64,000 nucleotides of DNA from CAVRUD01 sp963724285 (GTDB lineage: Bacteria; Chloroflexota; Chloroflexia; Thermomicrobiales; UBA6265), in the NCBI GenBank assembly GCA_963724285.1, contig CAVRUD010000020.1, positions 62,001 to 126,000 of the forward strand, read 5' to 3'. Below, piece by piece: positions 44,812 to 54,600 of the stretch (position 1 is its first letter; every line of letters begins with the position of its first letter). The translations under genes and the position numbers were made by a program. The notes under the pieces were generated by a model. It was given only the letters and a program-made list of their open reading frames with translations, searched no databases and had not been told where the DNA came from.

Positions 44812-45693
44812 ATGACCGCCAACCAAACACCCAACCTCGAACCGGGTATCTTCGAGCTGATCTTTCCCCGCGAGACCCTCGAGGCATCGCTGGACGCCGT
44901 CGCCGCCCTCGGGGTCGGCTGGATCCAGTTCGATTTTTCCTCGGCCGGGCTATCCACCCTGCCGGAATCGATCTCGCCCGGGCTGATCACCCGGATCCGG
45001 GAGGCCTGCGCCGCCCGGGGTATCCAGATCGCCGCCGTGGCCGGGACCTACAACATGATCGACCCGGACCAGGAGGCCAGGGAGCGGGGCGCAGCGGGCC
45101 TGAAGACGGTGATCGCCGCCGCCCGCGACCTCGGCGCGCCGCTGGTAACCCTCTGCACCGGCACCCGCGACACCGAATCGATGTGGCGCGCTCACCCGGA
45201 CAATCGCACTCCGGAAGCCTGGGCCGAACTCAAGGCCGAACTGGCGCCCCTCCTCGCGGTCGCGGCGGAGCACGGCGTCCTGCTGGGCGTCGAGCCGGAG
45301 CCGGCCAACGTGGCGGGCAGCGCCCCGCTCGCCCGTACCTTGCTCGACGACATGGCCCACCCCAACCTCAAGATCATCCTCGACCCGGCCAACGCCATCG
45401 CCGCCGACCTTACCCGCGCACCCCAGACCGTGCTGGAGGAGGCCTTTGCCCTCCTCGGCCCCGACATCGCCTCCGCCCACGCCAAGGACCTCAGCGCCGA
45501 CGGCCGGTTCTGCACCGCCGGCACCGGCGTCGTCCCCTGGGATCGCTTCATCACCCTCTGCCGGGAGGCCGGCTACACCGGCCCCCTCATCCTCCACACC
45601 CTGACCGAACCCGAAGCCCAGGGGGCCGTCACCTTCCTCCGCGAGCGCATCGCCGCGACCGGGATGGACCGACGCACAATCCAGCCGGCTTGA
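44812..45693 (+). CDS. sugar phosphate isomerase/epimerase-like TIM-barrel protein
   Basis: 293 residues. GIFELIFPRETLEASLDAVA, GVGWIQFDFSS, IQIAAVAGTYNMIDPDQEA, PLVTLCTGTRDTESMWRAHP, VLLGVEPEPANVAGSA, LKIILDPANAIAADLT and ASAHAKDLSADGRF trace the AP_endonuc_2/xylose isomerase-like barrel with Glu, Asp and His metal ligands. GGAAGG upstream of the ATG. The sugar substrate is unknown. A GGGACTTC-family repeat follows (45690-45745). Confidence 0.87.
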   Translation: MTANQTPNLEPGIFELIFPRETLEASLDAVAALGVGWIQFDFSSAGLSTLPESISPGLITRIREACAARGIQIAAVAGTYNMIDPDQEARERGAAGLKTVIAAARDLGAPLVTLCTGTRDTESMWRAHPDNRTPEAWAELKAELAPLLAVAAEHGVLLGVEPEPANVAGSAPLARTLLDDMAHPNLKIILDPANAIAADLTRAPQTVLEEAFALLGPDIASAHAKDLSADGRFCTAGTGVVPWDRFITLCREAGYTGPLILHTLTEPEAQGAVTFLRERIAATGMDRRTIQPA

Positions 45694-45745
45694 GCCGGCT
45701 TCCGTCACTCAGCCCGCTGGGTAGGGGACTTCGAGTCCTCTAACC
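45690..45745. repeat. GGGACTTC-family repeat
   Basis: AGCCGGCTTGAGCCGGCTTC, CGTCACTCAGCCCGCTGGGT, GGGGACTTCGAGTCC; overlaps the stop of the isomerase gene. Confidence 0.75.
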
Positions 45746-45774
45746 ACGGGCGGCCGGGGAGCCGGTCGCTTGAG

Positions 45775-46274
45775 CTAGCTGCACTGCTCCAGCGGCACGC
45801 AGACTCCGCCGCAATTCACCTGTCCCTGGCCGCAGCACTTGCCGTTGGAGCAGTGCGAGCCCTTGGCGCAGGTCTGTCCGCAGCGGCCGCAGTTGCGCGA
45901 ATCGGTGCGGAAATCGCGGCAGACGCCGTTGCACAGCCGCCAGCCGGTCGGGCAGCCGGAGCAGTTGTCCCGGCAGAGCCCGTTGCAGTTGACCAACCCC
46001 GCCGGACAGCGGCAGATCCCGAGGGTGCACGTGCCCTGACAGCACTCGGAATCGGCGTTGCAGTACTCGCCCGAGGCGTAGCAGATCGCCGCCGCGTCCC
46101 CGCTCCGCGCCGACGGCCGGACCGTCCCGCCGACCACCGCCAGCATCGCCCCCGTCAGGCCGCGCAGCACCCGCCGCCGCGAAACCCCGGACGGCCCGGA
46201 TTGCTCCGCGTCGCTCTGCGCATGCCGCCGTTTCGCCAGTCCCCGCGCGATTCGTCGAACCGCGTTCCATCCAT
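45775..46274 (-). pseudogene. Tat-exported cysteine-rich protein, probable N-terminal frameshift
   Basis: C-terminal 110 residues contain 18 or more cysteines in repeats such as CCQGTCTLGICRCPAGLVNC and DSRNCGRCGQTCAKGSHC, after a Tat signal SRRRVLRGLTGAMLAVVGG. An ATG at 46274 with GGGAGG at ideal spacing starts a different frame encoding MDGTRFDE, the typical N-terminus of this Chloroflexi family; a one-base correction near 46252 would join it to the Tat frame. Without correction the open frame extends upstream to 46380 with a non-family N-terminus. Probably extracellular; function unknown. A relative is at 51002-51567. Confidence 0.68.
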
Positions 46275-46449
46275 TGCCAGGTGCCTCCCGATTCGACCCG
46301 GGGCCATCTGGCGGCACCCCTGCCGCCCGCCCCGAAGTTGCCCTCAGGGTGCCGGGCATGCTTAAAGGCGCCATCGGCAAGAATGCCTATTCGATCCGAG
46401 GCATCAGGCCACCTCTTTCCGCGGCTCGGCGGAATCGCCTCGATTGCGC

Positions 46450-46616
46450 CGGAACCGGCGTTCGGCGTTCGGCGTTCGGGAATCGCCCCGATCCCCGTTG
46501 CGGCGACACAGCCCTCACCCCAGCCCTGAAGGGCCAGCCCTCTCCCCCGTCAAGGGAGAGGGGGCTGGGGGGTGAGGGCCGTTCCCGAACGCCGAACGCC
46601 GGACGCCGAACGCCGA
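46450..46616. repeat. nested repeat (GTTCGGC arms, CCCTCACCCC core)
   Basis: Outer arms CGGCGTTCGGCGTTCGGCGT (46452 on) and ACGCCGAACGCCGGACGCCG (to 46616). Core 46508-46580 is CCCTCTCCCCCGTCAAGGGA / GAGGGGGCTGGGGGGTGAGG. Ends at the stop codon of the LLM gene. Confidence 0.8.
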
Positions 46617-46617
46617 G

Positions 46618-47526
46618 TTACCCCCGCGCCGCCGCAACCCGTTCCCGGACCGCCGGGGCGACCTCCTCGATGAAGCGTCGCAGCGATCGCTCCTCCGGCG
46701 TGGTCCAGAGAATGTAGGCCGAAAATCCTTGCTCCAGGGCGAGGCCGGTCAGGGTCTCGACCCAATGCTCCACCGGCCCGGAGATCTGCCGATCGGTCGG
46801 GGCAGGCGGGTGGGCAGCGGAGGCCGTGAACTCGCCGCCGACGTTGTAGATCCGGCGGACCGCTGCCGGATCGCGCCCGGCCTCGCGGGCGCCGGCGTCG
46901 ATCAAGGCGTTGCGCGGCGCTGTCTCGATCGGAGGCACGTAGGACATCGATGGGATCCAGCCGTCGCCGATCCTCCCCGTAAGGCCCAGCATCCTCGGCC
47001 CCAGCACCCCGAGCCAGATCCCGATATCGTGGGCAGGGCGCGGTCCTGGCCGCGCCCCGGCGACCCGGTAGTGTTCGCCTTCGAAGCGCAGGCTGCGGGC
47101 ATCGCTCCACATCCCCCGGATGATCTGGATGGCCTCCTCCAGCGAGGCGACCGCCTCACCCGGTGAGCGGACGGGGCCGCCCATCGCCCGGATCGCATCC
47201 CAGAACGCCCCTGCCCCCAACCCCAGCTCGAATCGTCCGCCACTCAACTGATCGAGGGTGGCGGCATGCCTGGCCAGGACGGTGGGCAGGCGCAGGGGCA
47301 GGTTGGCCACATCCGGGAAGAGGCGGACCCGTTCCGTCTGGCCGAGGATGACGCCGATCAGGGCCAGGGCGTCGAAGTGGTTGGCCTGGTAGGGGTGGTC
47401 CTGGATGCCGATCAGGTCGTAGCCGAGCGCGTCGAGGCTCCGGGCCAAGCCCAAGGTACTGGCGGGATCGCCGTGGTCGGGGAGGAGGAAATAGCCGAAT
47501 TCGATGGGGTGGCCATAATCGGGCAT
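46618..47526 (-). CDS. LLM-class flavin/F420-dependent oxidoreductase
   Basis: 302 residues. IEFGYFLLPDHGDPASTLGL, IGIQDHPYQANHFDALALIG, ATLDQLSGGRFELGLGAGAF and IIRGMWSDARSLRFEGEHYR are luciferase-like monooxygenase signatures, with GGRFxLGLGAG near the cofactor site. F420 or FMNH2 as cofactor cannot be decided. Divergent from the hemerythrin/MarR operon, so MarR could regulate it. Confidence 0.9.
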   Translation of the reverse strand: MPDYGHPIEFGYFLLPDHGDPASTLGLARSLDALGYDLIGIQDHPYQANHFDALALIGVILGQTERVRLFPDVANLPLRLPTVLARHAATLDQLSGGRFELGLGAGAFWDAIRAMGGPVRSPGEAVASLEEAIQIIRGMWSDARSLRFEGEHYRVAGARPGPRPAHDIGIWLGVLGPRMLGLTGRIGDGWIPSMSYVPPIETAPRNALIDAGAREAGRDPAAVRRIYNVGGEFTASAAHPPAPTDRQISGPVEHWVETLTGLALEQGFSAYILWTTPEERSLRRFIEEVAPAVRERVAAARG

Positions 47527-47598
47527 GGAACAACCTTTCGGCGATGGGCGAGGATGCGACAGCCGCTAAAACCGTATTCTAGGTGATCATGGTATATT

Positions 47599-47608
47599 CA
47601 TGCGCATG
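47599..47608. promoter_or_regulatory. candidate MarR operator
   Basis: CATGCGCATG, a perfect palindrome inside TTCATGCGCATGCATC, between the LLM gene (-) and the hemerythrin/MarR operon (+). Placement fits a divergent operator. Confidence 0.4.
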
Positions 47609-47696
47609 CATCTATCGGGATGCACGGAAATTTTCGTCATCCGTCGCTGTCCTCGATCCGCGCCGCGGATCCATCCATCAGGAGCCGAACGTCACC

Positions 47697-48260
47697 ATGC
47701 CCCCTCACGCCCCGGCCGACACGACGAGCCCACATGCGCAACCGACCACCCAAGGCGAGGCCATGATGGCCGAACTGCGCTGGGTCCACGATGCCATCCG
47801 CCGCGATCTCGAGACGGTGCGGGCCCTGAGCGTCGCCGTCCGTGACGGCGCCCCGCCCGCGGTGGTCACGGACGCGATCTCCGGCCTGCAGACCAACGGT
47901 CCCCTCTGGAAGCTGCGGGTCACCTGCCTCCATTACTGCCGGTTCGTCCATAGCCACCACCACGGGGAAGACTTCCTCCTCTTCCCCGAGCTGCGCCGCA
48001 CCAACCCCGCCATGGCACCCGTGGTCGACAAGCTGGAGGCCGATCACCGCGTCGTCTCCGACTACCTCGACGAGATCGAAGCCGCGGTCCAGACCCTCGG
48101 AGAGGAGGATTCGCACCCGACCCGCGAGCGGATCGTCACCGGCCTCGATGGGCTGGCGGAACATCTGCTGGCCCACCTCGCCTTCGAGGAGCGGGAGATC
48201 GCCCCGACCGTCCTGACCTGGGAAAGCTGGCCAGGGGCGGAGTGGAGAAGGGATCATTAG
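47697..48260 (+). CDS. hemerythrin-like (HHE) protein
   Basis: 187 residues. ELRWVHDAIRRDLETVRALS, CRFVHSHHHGEDFLLFPELR, LEADHRVVSDYLDEIEAAVQ and HLLAHLAFEEREIAPTVLTW supply the H...HxxxE...H...HxxxxE/D diiron ligands. Binds O2 or senses redox/nitrosative stress. AGGAG twelve bases upstream. Four bases before the MarR gene, one operon. Confidence 0.88.
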   Translation: MPPHAPADTTSPHAQPTTQGEAMMAELRWVHDAIRRDLETVRALSVAVRDGAPPAVVTDAISGLQTNGPLWKLRVTCLHYCRFVHSHHHGEDFLLFPELRRTNPAMAPVVDKLEADHRVVSDYLDEIEAAVQTLGEEDSHPTRERIVTGLDGLAEHLLAHLAFEEREIAPTVLTWESWPGAEWRRDH

Positions 48261-48263
48261 CCT

Positions 48264-48812
48264 ATGGCTGAGCGTTCCGACGGTCGTCCCTCTTCAGCCC
48301 CGACCGATCCCGGTCACACCCATGGCGCGCCCGGGCAGGCCGGTGATGCCTGCGCCCGGGCGTGGGTCGCCTGGAGGGGCATCCACGCCATGATCACCGA
48401 GGCCCTGACGGAAGAACTCGGCAGGAAATGTGGGCTGGCCGTGAACGAGTTCGAAGTCCTGACCGCCCTCCAGCCTCGTCCTGGCGCCCCCACGAGCCCG
48501 GAATCCCAGCCAGATCCTGTCCGCATCCGCCTGGGCGATCTCGGCCGCTACGTCACCCTCAGCCAGCCCGCGATCAGCCGCCTCGTCACCCGCCTGGAGG
48601 AACGGGGTCTGGTCCGCCGCCTGGAGGGAGATGCCGACCGGCGCTCGGTACTGGTCGAGGCGACCCCGGCCGGAATCGCCCTCTATCAACAGGCGGCTCC
48701 CGTCCACGCCGCCGCCGTCGGCCGCCACCTCACCGGCCACCTCACCGACGCCGAGCAAGACGCCCTCGTCACCTTGATCACCCGCCTCCACGACAAGGCG
48801 TGCGCCGGGTAA
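48264..48812 (+). CDS. MarR-family transcriptional regulator
   Basis: 182 residues. Winged helix: IRLGDLGRYVTLSQPAISRL, VTRLEERGLVRRLEGDADRR, SVLVEATPAGIALYQQ. Dimerisation helices at both ends. Probably represses its own operon with hemerythrin and perhaps the divergent LLM gene. Confidence 0.9.
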   Translation: MAERSDGRPSSAPTDPGHTHGAPGQAGDACARAWVAWRGIHAMITEALTEELGRKCGLAVNEFEVLTALQPRPGAPTSPESQPDPVRIRLGDLGRYVTLSQPAISRLVTRLEERGLVRRLEGDADRRSVLVEATPAGIALYQQAAPVHAAAVGRHLTGHLTDAEQDALVTLITRLHDKACAG

Positions 48813-49063
48813 ACGATCGGCCGCCGCCAGAGATGCCCCCTCCCTCTTCCCCGCTTTAGAAAGGGAGGCGCCTTCTCGAACATCGGCGCGGATATCATTC
48901 GATCACCCTCGTCAGTGGCGAGGCGAGGTGCGCAACGCCAGGTTGAGGATGGTCCATCCAGAGCGCCGAAAGCCTGACCCGCGCGGACAACGGAACCCTC
49001 ACACCGTCAACTCAGCGTAGTGTGTTCGACGGTAACCGGGAAGGGCGCCGGATCGACCGGTCG

Positions 49064-49531
49064 TCAGCGACGAGGCGGCTCCGGCAGGGGCTCCGCCGGC
49101 GGCCTCGTCCGCATCCAATCCAGCAGTTTCCCCCGCTTCCGATCGCTCAGCCAGGCGTTCGGGTTCGACTCGATGGACCGGAGCGCATCGAGCGCGGCCT
49201 CCCGCGTCAACCGACCGGGCCCGATCACCGCGTCCGTGCGGCGGCCCGGCACCCCGACCGACGCTCGGTGCTCCACGAACAGACACCAGGAGCGCGGCTC
49301 GGCCGGGTCGCGCGCGAGCGACACCCGGAACACCCGGCCGCTGACACGCCCCTTCAGGTAGAGGGCATGGCCCTCAGGGGTGGGACTCTTGCCCAGTTCG
49401 AAGCCCTCGCCGTCGCTGCCGGAGCGATTGCCTGCCCCGGAGGGCGGATGCGCTTCGGTCGGGAGGCGAAGCTCCGGATCGTCGGCGGGGGATGCCTGCG
49501 CCTCGGGACGCAGGCCGGGATCGCGTGCCAT
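49064..49531 (-). CDS. hypothetical protein
   Basis: 155 residues. Low-complexity N-terminal third, then GHALYLKGRVSGRVFRVSLA, RSWCLFVEHRASVGVPGRRT and EAALDALRSIESNPNAWLSD, KRGKLLDWMRT. The C-terminal part looks like a folded alpha/beta domain with protein-like codon use; no family recognised. Start uncertain: the frame is open to 49999 but upstream residues look non-coding. Confidence 0.45.
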   Translation of the reverse strand: MARDPGLRPEAQASPADDPELRLPTEAHPPSGAGNRSGSDGEGFELGKSPTPEGHALYLKGRVSGRVFRVSLARDPAEPRSWCLFVEHRASVGVPGRRTDAVIGPGRLTREAALDALRSIESNPNAWLSDRKRGKLLDWMRTRPPAEPLPEPPRR

Positions 49532-49753
49532 GGCCACCGCCTTCGCCGGCGGGTCGCCGGCTGGTACGACAGGCGGCGTCGCCCGCAGGCGGCGGTGCAC
49601 GGACCAATCGCAGGAGGACCGCGGACGGAAGGTCCGCCAGCGGGTGCAGCGCCACTGTACCACGGCCCCGAGAGGCGACCCGGAACGTCCCCCGCTCAGC
49701 GCCAGGCGGTAGACCGCCCCGGTCAGCGGCAACCCCAACCCCGGTGGGAGACC

Positions 49754-50002
49754 ATGTCCATACCTTTCGACTTCGTCGCCCACATCGGCGACTACATCTA
49801 CGAGTACGCCCCGGACGACTACAACGTCCGCGAGCCGGAGAACCTCCGTCTCGTCACGGGGGGAGAGCCCGTCACCCTCCAGAACTACGGGATGGAGGAG
49901 CCCGAAGGCGGCATCTCCAGCATCGCCACCTACGTGACCGAAGCCGGCTCCCCAGGCACAAACCCGGCCAAATCCATCCCTACCTCGACGACCGACCACT
50001 GA
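49754..50002 (+). pseudogene. fragment of a PhoD-like alkaline phosphatase
   Basis: FDFVAHIGDYIYEYAPDDYN, VREPENLRLVTGGEPVTLQN corresponds to the metal-binding HLGDYIYEY region of PhoD phosphatases, normally some 150-200 residues into a protein of about 500. Only about 45 residues of homology remain, with no signal peptide, no following catalytic motifs and an unrelated tail. A relic of a deleted gene next to a REP-A pair. Confidence 0.65.
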
Positions 50003-50077
50003 TCGATCGGGATACGGCGTGGCGCCGTCCGTGTGTCGCCCGGGGCAAGAGATTGGCGGGGAAGAGGTTGGCGCCGT

Positions 50078-50213
50078 CTCGGCGTCGCCCGGGGCTCACG
50101 GCCCGGGCTCAACGGCACAGCCTCTCCGAGGCTACAGAAAACGGTCCCCTAGCCTCGGAGAGGCTGTCGGGTTCAGCCCGGGCCAACCTTGGGCCGTGAG
50201 CCCCGGGCGGCAG
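50078..50213. repeat. REP-A inverted pair
   Basis: CGTCGCCCGGGGCTCACGGC, ACAGCCTCTCCGAGGCTA, then CTAGCCTCGGAGAGGCTGTC and CAGCCCGGGCCAACCTTGGG, CCGTGAGCCCCGGGCGGC. Two REP-A units face each other across about 20 bases. Confidence 0.85.
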
Positions 50214-50330
50214 GAAGTCGCGGCCGACGTTTTCGACCAGCGCTCTATTCCGGGCTCTCCCTGACCGCATTCTCCCGTATCCTGGGCCCCGCCCGATCGT
50301 AGGGGCGGGCTCAGAAGCGGGAGATGACGG

Positions 50331-50819
50331 ATGAATCTGCTGGATCGCCTGCTGGGGCACGATCACTGGGCGACGATGATGGTGCTCGAGCGTAGCCAGG
50401 CGCTCACCGACGACCAACTCGATCAGCCCTTCGACGCGGGCCGCGGATCGCTGCGGGAGACGCTGGATCACCTGATCTACGTCGTTGGCTTCTGGGTTGC
50501 CCTGATGAGCAGGGAATCGATCCCGCCGAAACATGGGCGCCCACTGTCGATTCCCGAGCTGAGCGAGCGCTTCGAGCGGAATCACGCCGCGTTCGCGGCC
50601 CTGGCCCGCCGGATACACGACGAGGGCCGCACGGAAGAGATCTTCCCCGACCACCACGGGGACCTGTGCACCCTTGGGATCACCATTCTCCAGGTTCCCC
50701 TCCACAACGCCCGCCACCGCGCCGATGCCCAGCACATGCTGACACGCCTTGGCGTGGCGGACGTGCGGGATTGGGACCCCCAGGAATGGGAGTGGTCGGA
50801 GGCGAAGGGCGACGCCTAG
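50331..50819 (+). CDS. DinB-family protein
   Basis: 162 residues. MNLLDRLLGHDHWATMMVLE, SLRETLDHLIYVVGFWVALM and LQVPLHNARHRADAQHMLTR carry the three DinB histidines (LGHDHW, DHL, HxxxH). GCGGGAG upstream. Putative metal-dependent thiol transferase or DNA-damage-associated protein. Monocistronic, after a REP-A pair. Confidence 0.87.
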   Translation: MNLLDRLLGHDHWATMMVLERSQALTDDQLDQPFDAGRGSLRETLDHLIYVVGFWVALMSRESIPPKHGRPLSIPELSERFERNHAAFAALARRIHDEGRTEEIFPDHHGDLCTLGITILQVPLHNARHRADAQHMLTRLGVADVRDWDPQEWEWSEAKGDA

Positions 50820-51001
50820 GTGTCGGTCAAGGCTCATTCGCCGGGAATTCCCTCGGAGATGCCGGGCAGTCCCCGCCCATTTCCGCGATCACGAGGCCAG
50901 CAGGGACGCGCACCGAGCCCGATCTCCGTGCGGACGCGGCACCGGGTCTTCGCCCGAGACCGTGGTCCCGGTCGCGGAGCCGGGTCGCGCACACGCCGCC
51001 C

Positions 51002-51567
51002 TTACGCGCAGGTGTGCGCGAAGCCGAACGTCCGGGGAAATGCCCCATCGGCCACGGTGATCGACGAGAAGGTGCCAGGATCGAGGAGGTAGGTGTACAC
51101 GAGGACCTGCGCGACGGTTTCGCCGTCGCCGATGGTCACCTCGTTCACGAGCTGCGGCTGTCCACCGTCAGTGACCAGCGTCACATCGTAGTCCCCGGCG
51201 GGGAAATAGTCGGCAAAGAACGTGGCCGTGCATTGTGTTCCCTGAAGGACGGGGATCATGCGAATGGCGGGCGCGGGTGGCGGGTCGTCGTCGTGGTCGG
51301 AGTCGGGGTGCCCGGGGCGGTGCAGTCCTGGGGCGGACGGCAGCGGGAGTTGCCGTTGGGGTAGACGCAGCAGACGCAGCCGGTGGCGCACTTGCCGGGG
51401 TTGGACTTGCAGGTGACGTTGCCGCACTGGGCCTGCGTGACCTGGGCATCGGTGGCGCGGGCACCGAGCAGGCCGGCCCCGAGAGCGGCGAGCGTCCCGA
51501 GGAGGCCGCGGCGCGTCGTGGCGGACGCGAGGGACTGCGTTAGGGCGTCGAACCGTCGTGGGTTCAT
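51002..51567 (-). pseudogene. Tat-exported cysteine-containing protein, frameshifted
   Basis: Starts MNPRRFDALTQSLASATTRR with the Tat signal RRGLLGTLAALGAGLLGARA, then a Cys domain (CGNVTCKSNPGKCATGCVCC) and a Thr/Pro linker (GTPTPTTTTT). Near 51285 the frame shifts; the other frame has CTATFFADYFPAGDYDVTLV, QLVNEVTIGDGETVAQVLVY, a beta-rich domain, ending at 51002. The Thr/Pro-repeat linker is a plausible place for slippage or misassembly. Relative of 45775-46274. Confidence 0.72.
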
Positions 51568-52184
51568 CCAGTGTCCCTTCGCTCTTCGATTGGTGCGGCC
51601 GCCGCGCCGCGGGGATGGGGCCACTCTAGGGGACCGAACGGCCTGGGTCAATCGGGGGGCGACGACGTAGCGGCGAAGATCGACATTCAACGGATTATGA
51701 TGGCACTGGAAGCTGCAACAGAAGACAGAAGAACGGTCGGGGGGCAGATGCCGTTGCCCTCCGTAATGCACGGCTCACAGAATCCGCCGTAGCGGATTTC
51801 GCCGCGGGCCTGGGAACGCCGTAGCGGCCGGCGCTGCTGCCCAATCCCTCGAGCGTCGCTCACATGGGCCATGGGGCGAGTGGAGGGATCAGGTGGTACC
51901 GACCGCGGGCGAAACGCCGCCACACTGGCGAGCAATCGCCACTCTTCCCGATCCCCCGCGATGCTGCGACGGGCCAGTGCGCTCGCCGAACACCGTGGCC
52001 GCCGTCGCCGCTCGCCTCGGAGAGGCTGTGACGGTGAGCCCGGGAACGGGCCAACCTTGGGCCAACCTTGGGCCGTGAGCCCCGGGCGGCGGAGGGACGG
52101 CGTTCCAAAAACCACCGATCCATTCCGCAACCTCCATCAACCTGGCGTCCGCCGCCGCCGCGGGGTTTTGATAGACGCTCTTAG
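51568..52184. repeat. gene-free stretch: REP-A copy and a duplicated block
   Basis: 51995-52093 is a REP-A copy with a doubled CCAACCTTGGG unit. 52111-52180 (ATTCCGCAACCTCCATCAAC, CTGGCGTCCGCCGCCGCC) is a diverged duplicate of 55236-55312. On the minus strand 51690-51780 encodes a cysteine-containing tail (GGFCEPCITEGNGICPP) that may be a remnant. No intact gene. Confidence 0.6.
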
Positions 52185-53628
52185 CTCGACTTTGGCCATT
52201 CAGGCCGCGTAGCAACGCGCGTCGGTCAAGCGCTCGAGCACCGCGCGGGGCACGTCTGCCATGTCCCCCCTGCCGGGGGACGTGCAAAAACTCTCGGACG
52301 CCCACAATCCCCGCCGCACCGAGGCGAGTGCGTCCGCGAACGTGGGGAGCGGTTTGGGATACCAGGCGGCCTGCCGGACGGGGACGCCGGCAACCATGTG
52401 CGGGTGGGCCACCAGCGTCACCAGCGCGAACAGGCCCAGCAGCGCCGGCGGCGCGCGCCGGATCGCCGGCTCGGACCACTGGCGCTGGGTTTCGACCCCG
52501 AGGTGGCGGCGCGCCTCCGCGAAGGTGACCTCGCAGTTGCCACCGCGGCACGAACCAGCCCAGGATCTGCGCGGGGGCGGCGTCTTGGTCGGTGCAGAGC
52601 AGGGCCTGCGGGTCGAAGGCGCCGGCCGGGTCGCGGACCAGCACCCAGCGCAGCGGCACCGGCGGCTGCCCGGAGTGGTACCAGACCGCCGTGTCCGTCG
52701 CGACCTCCACGGCGCGGGGGCCGCGCCCGTACCAGTTGGCGACGGTGGCGGGCGCCCACTCGGTGGCAGGATCGGCCGCGGTGGCCGCCAGCGTCGGGAG
52801 GCGCGCGCCGTTCACGCGGGGGCGACCGTTCTGGTGCGGGCGCCGGGGTGGGGCCGGGGCGTAGAGCGCCGCGTCGAGCCGCAGGCGCGTGACCACCGTG
52901 ACCGGCCGCCGCACCGCGCGGCACCGCGCCAGGAGGTCGATGGCGGCGTAGGGGGCGTCGGCGACCGCGACGATGGGGCGGTCGGGCCACCAGCGCCGGA
53001 CCACCAGGAGCAGCTGGCCCGCCCAGTCGGTCGGGGCCTTGTGGCGCCGCCCGCGGTCCCGGTTGTACCGCTCGGCCGGGGCCAGGGCCGTGAGGAACGG
53101 CAGGGCCCACACGCGGCCCGCCCACGGGACGGGCACGAGGAGCATCAGGCAGACCCAGCGCAGCCCGCTGGCCTTGACGACGTGCGAATGGCTGGAGCGC
53201 ACCGCGTCGCGGTCGATCCCCTTGGCCGCGAGCTTCGCGCCGCGGCGGCGCTCCACCGTCTCGTCGATGCCGACGACCAGCGGCCCATCGGGGACGAAGG
53301 CGGCGCCGAGCAGCCCCAGCAAGGTGCGGCTCACGGCCAGGCCGGACCACCGGGCGCGGTTGAGGACCCGGTGGTAGCGCTCGAAGCCCGCGCGCCGGTC
53401 CAGCCCCATCGCCCGCAGCGCCGCGGCGACCGTGCGCCGGCCGGGGGCGAGGATCGTGCCGACGAGCAGGACCGGCGCGTGGGGCCACACCCGCCGGGCG
53501 AAGTGTGGCGCGAACGGGGCGAGCAGGGGTCGCATCGCGGGTGGCGGGGTGGGCATCGCCACTCCTCCTGACAGAGTGTGACGAGCCTACCCTACCACCC
53601 AGCGACCCTCCAAATGGCCAAAGTCGAG
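52185..53628. mobile_element. IS701-like insertion sequence
   Basis: 1444 bp bounded by 16-bp perfect inverted repeats CTCGACTTTGGCCATT and AATGGCCAAAGTCGAG, with the direct repeat CTTAG on both sides (52180-52184, 53629-53633), containing the YTAR core typical of IS701-family targets. Encloses one transposase gene. Inserted next to the duplicated block at 52111. Confidence 0.88.
52200..53562 (-). pseudogene. IS701-like DDE transposase, frameshifted
   Basis: About 450 residues if repaired. LLVGTILAPGRRTVAAALRA, YHRVLNRARWSGLAVSRTLL, VVGIDETVERRRGAKLAAKG (first catalytic Asp in GIDET), IVAVADAPYAAIDLLARCRA (second Asp) and WYGRGPRAVEVATDTAVWYH, typical of DDE_5/IS701. Near 52535, after FVPRWQL, one extra base shifts the frame; the other frame gives EVTFAEARRHLGVETQRQWS, with the catalytic Glu region, to a stop at 52200. 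The frameshift removes the DDE glutamate, so the copy is likely inactive. Confidence 0.85.
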
Positions 53629-53799
53629 CTTAGTCGCGAGCTACCATCGCACATACGCATTTCATGCCGATGCACCGGTGGGACATGCGGGCGTATGCTC
53701 ATTCCTGTCCCCTTCCTATCGGCCGGCCCGTGGCCTATGCTGTCCGACCCCGGACGCGGATATGTCCCTTTTCTGGATAATGCATAAGGGGAAGGTGCC

Positions 53800-54600
53800 A
53801 TGAACGACGAACCGAGGACCTGGCACTACGGCCTGGTGGCCCGCTGGTGGGACGAGTTCAATGAGGCCGAGCCCGAAACGTTGGCCTGCTTCCGGGCAAT
53901 CATCGAGCGCGACGGGCAGCCGGCCCTCGACCTCGCCTGCGGCACCGGCCGCCTCCTGCTGCCGCTGCTCCGGGCCGGATTCGATGTCGACGGCTGCGAC
54001 ATCTCGCCCGACATGCTCGACCTGTGCCGGCGGCGAGCCGCCCGCGACGGGCTCGCACCCCGGCTATATGCCCAGGCGATGCATGCCCTGGACCTGCCGC
54101 GTTCGTACCGCACCATCTTCATCTGCGGCGGGTTCGGACTCGGGGGAACCCGCGCGCAGGACGCGGAGACGCTGCGGCGCTGCCACGACCAGCTCGCCCC
54201 CGGCGGCACGCTGGTGTTCGACTACTACCTTCCCTACTTCCATGCCAACGAATGGACCTACTGGCTGGCGGAGTCCCGGCAGGAGCTGCCCCAGACATGG
54301 CCGGCGGGGTCGATGCGGCAGCGGGCGGCCGACGGCGACGAGATCGAGCTGCGCTCGCGGCTGGTGGCGCTTGACCCGCTGGAGCAGACGCAGACGCGCC
54401 AGATCCGCGCCTCGCTGTGGCGCGCGGGGCAGTTGGTGGGTGAAGAGGAGCACAGTCTCCGGGAGAACCTGTACTTCCGCAACGAGATCCTGTTGCTGCT
54501 GGCCCAGGCCGGGTTCGAGAAGTCGACGGTGCGCGGCGGTTACGCCGACGCGGCGCCGACGGTCGACGACACGATGCTCGTCTTCGTCGCGCGGGCCTAG
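53800..54600 (+). CDS. class I SAM-dependent methyltransferase
   Basis: 266 residues, AAGGGGAAGG upstream. SAM motif I is ALDLACGTGRLLLPLLRAGF, motif II DVDGCDISPDMLDLCRRRA, and a post-motif RCHDQLAPGGTLVFDYYLPY. C-terminal strands GEEEHSLRENLYFRNEILLL complete the fold. Substrate unknown. The upstream region with ACATACGCATTTCATGCCGA resembles the sequence before 54856 (AAATACGCATCTCCTACCGA), so the two may share a promoter module. Confidence 0.88.
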   Translation: MNDEPRTWHYGLVARWWDEFNEAEPETLACFRAIIERDGQPALDLACGTGRLLLPLLRAGFDVDGCDISPDMLDLCRRRAARDGLAPRLYAQAMHALDLPRSYRTIFICGGFGLGGTRAQDAETLRRCHDQLAPGGTLVFDYYLPYFHANEWTYWLAESRQELPQTWPAGSMRQRAADGDEIELRSRLVALDPLEQTQTRQIRASLWRAGQLVGEEEHSLRENLYFRNEILLLLAQAGFEKSTVRGGYADAAPTVDDTMLVFVARA

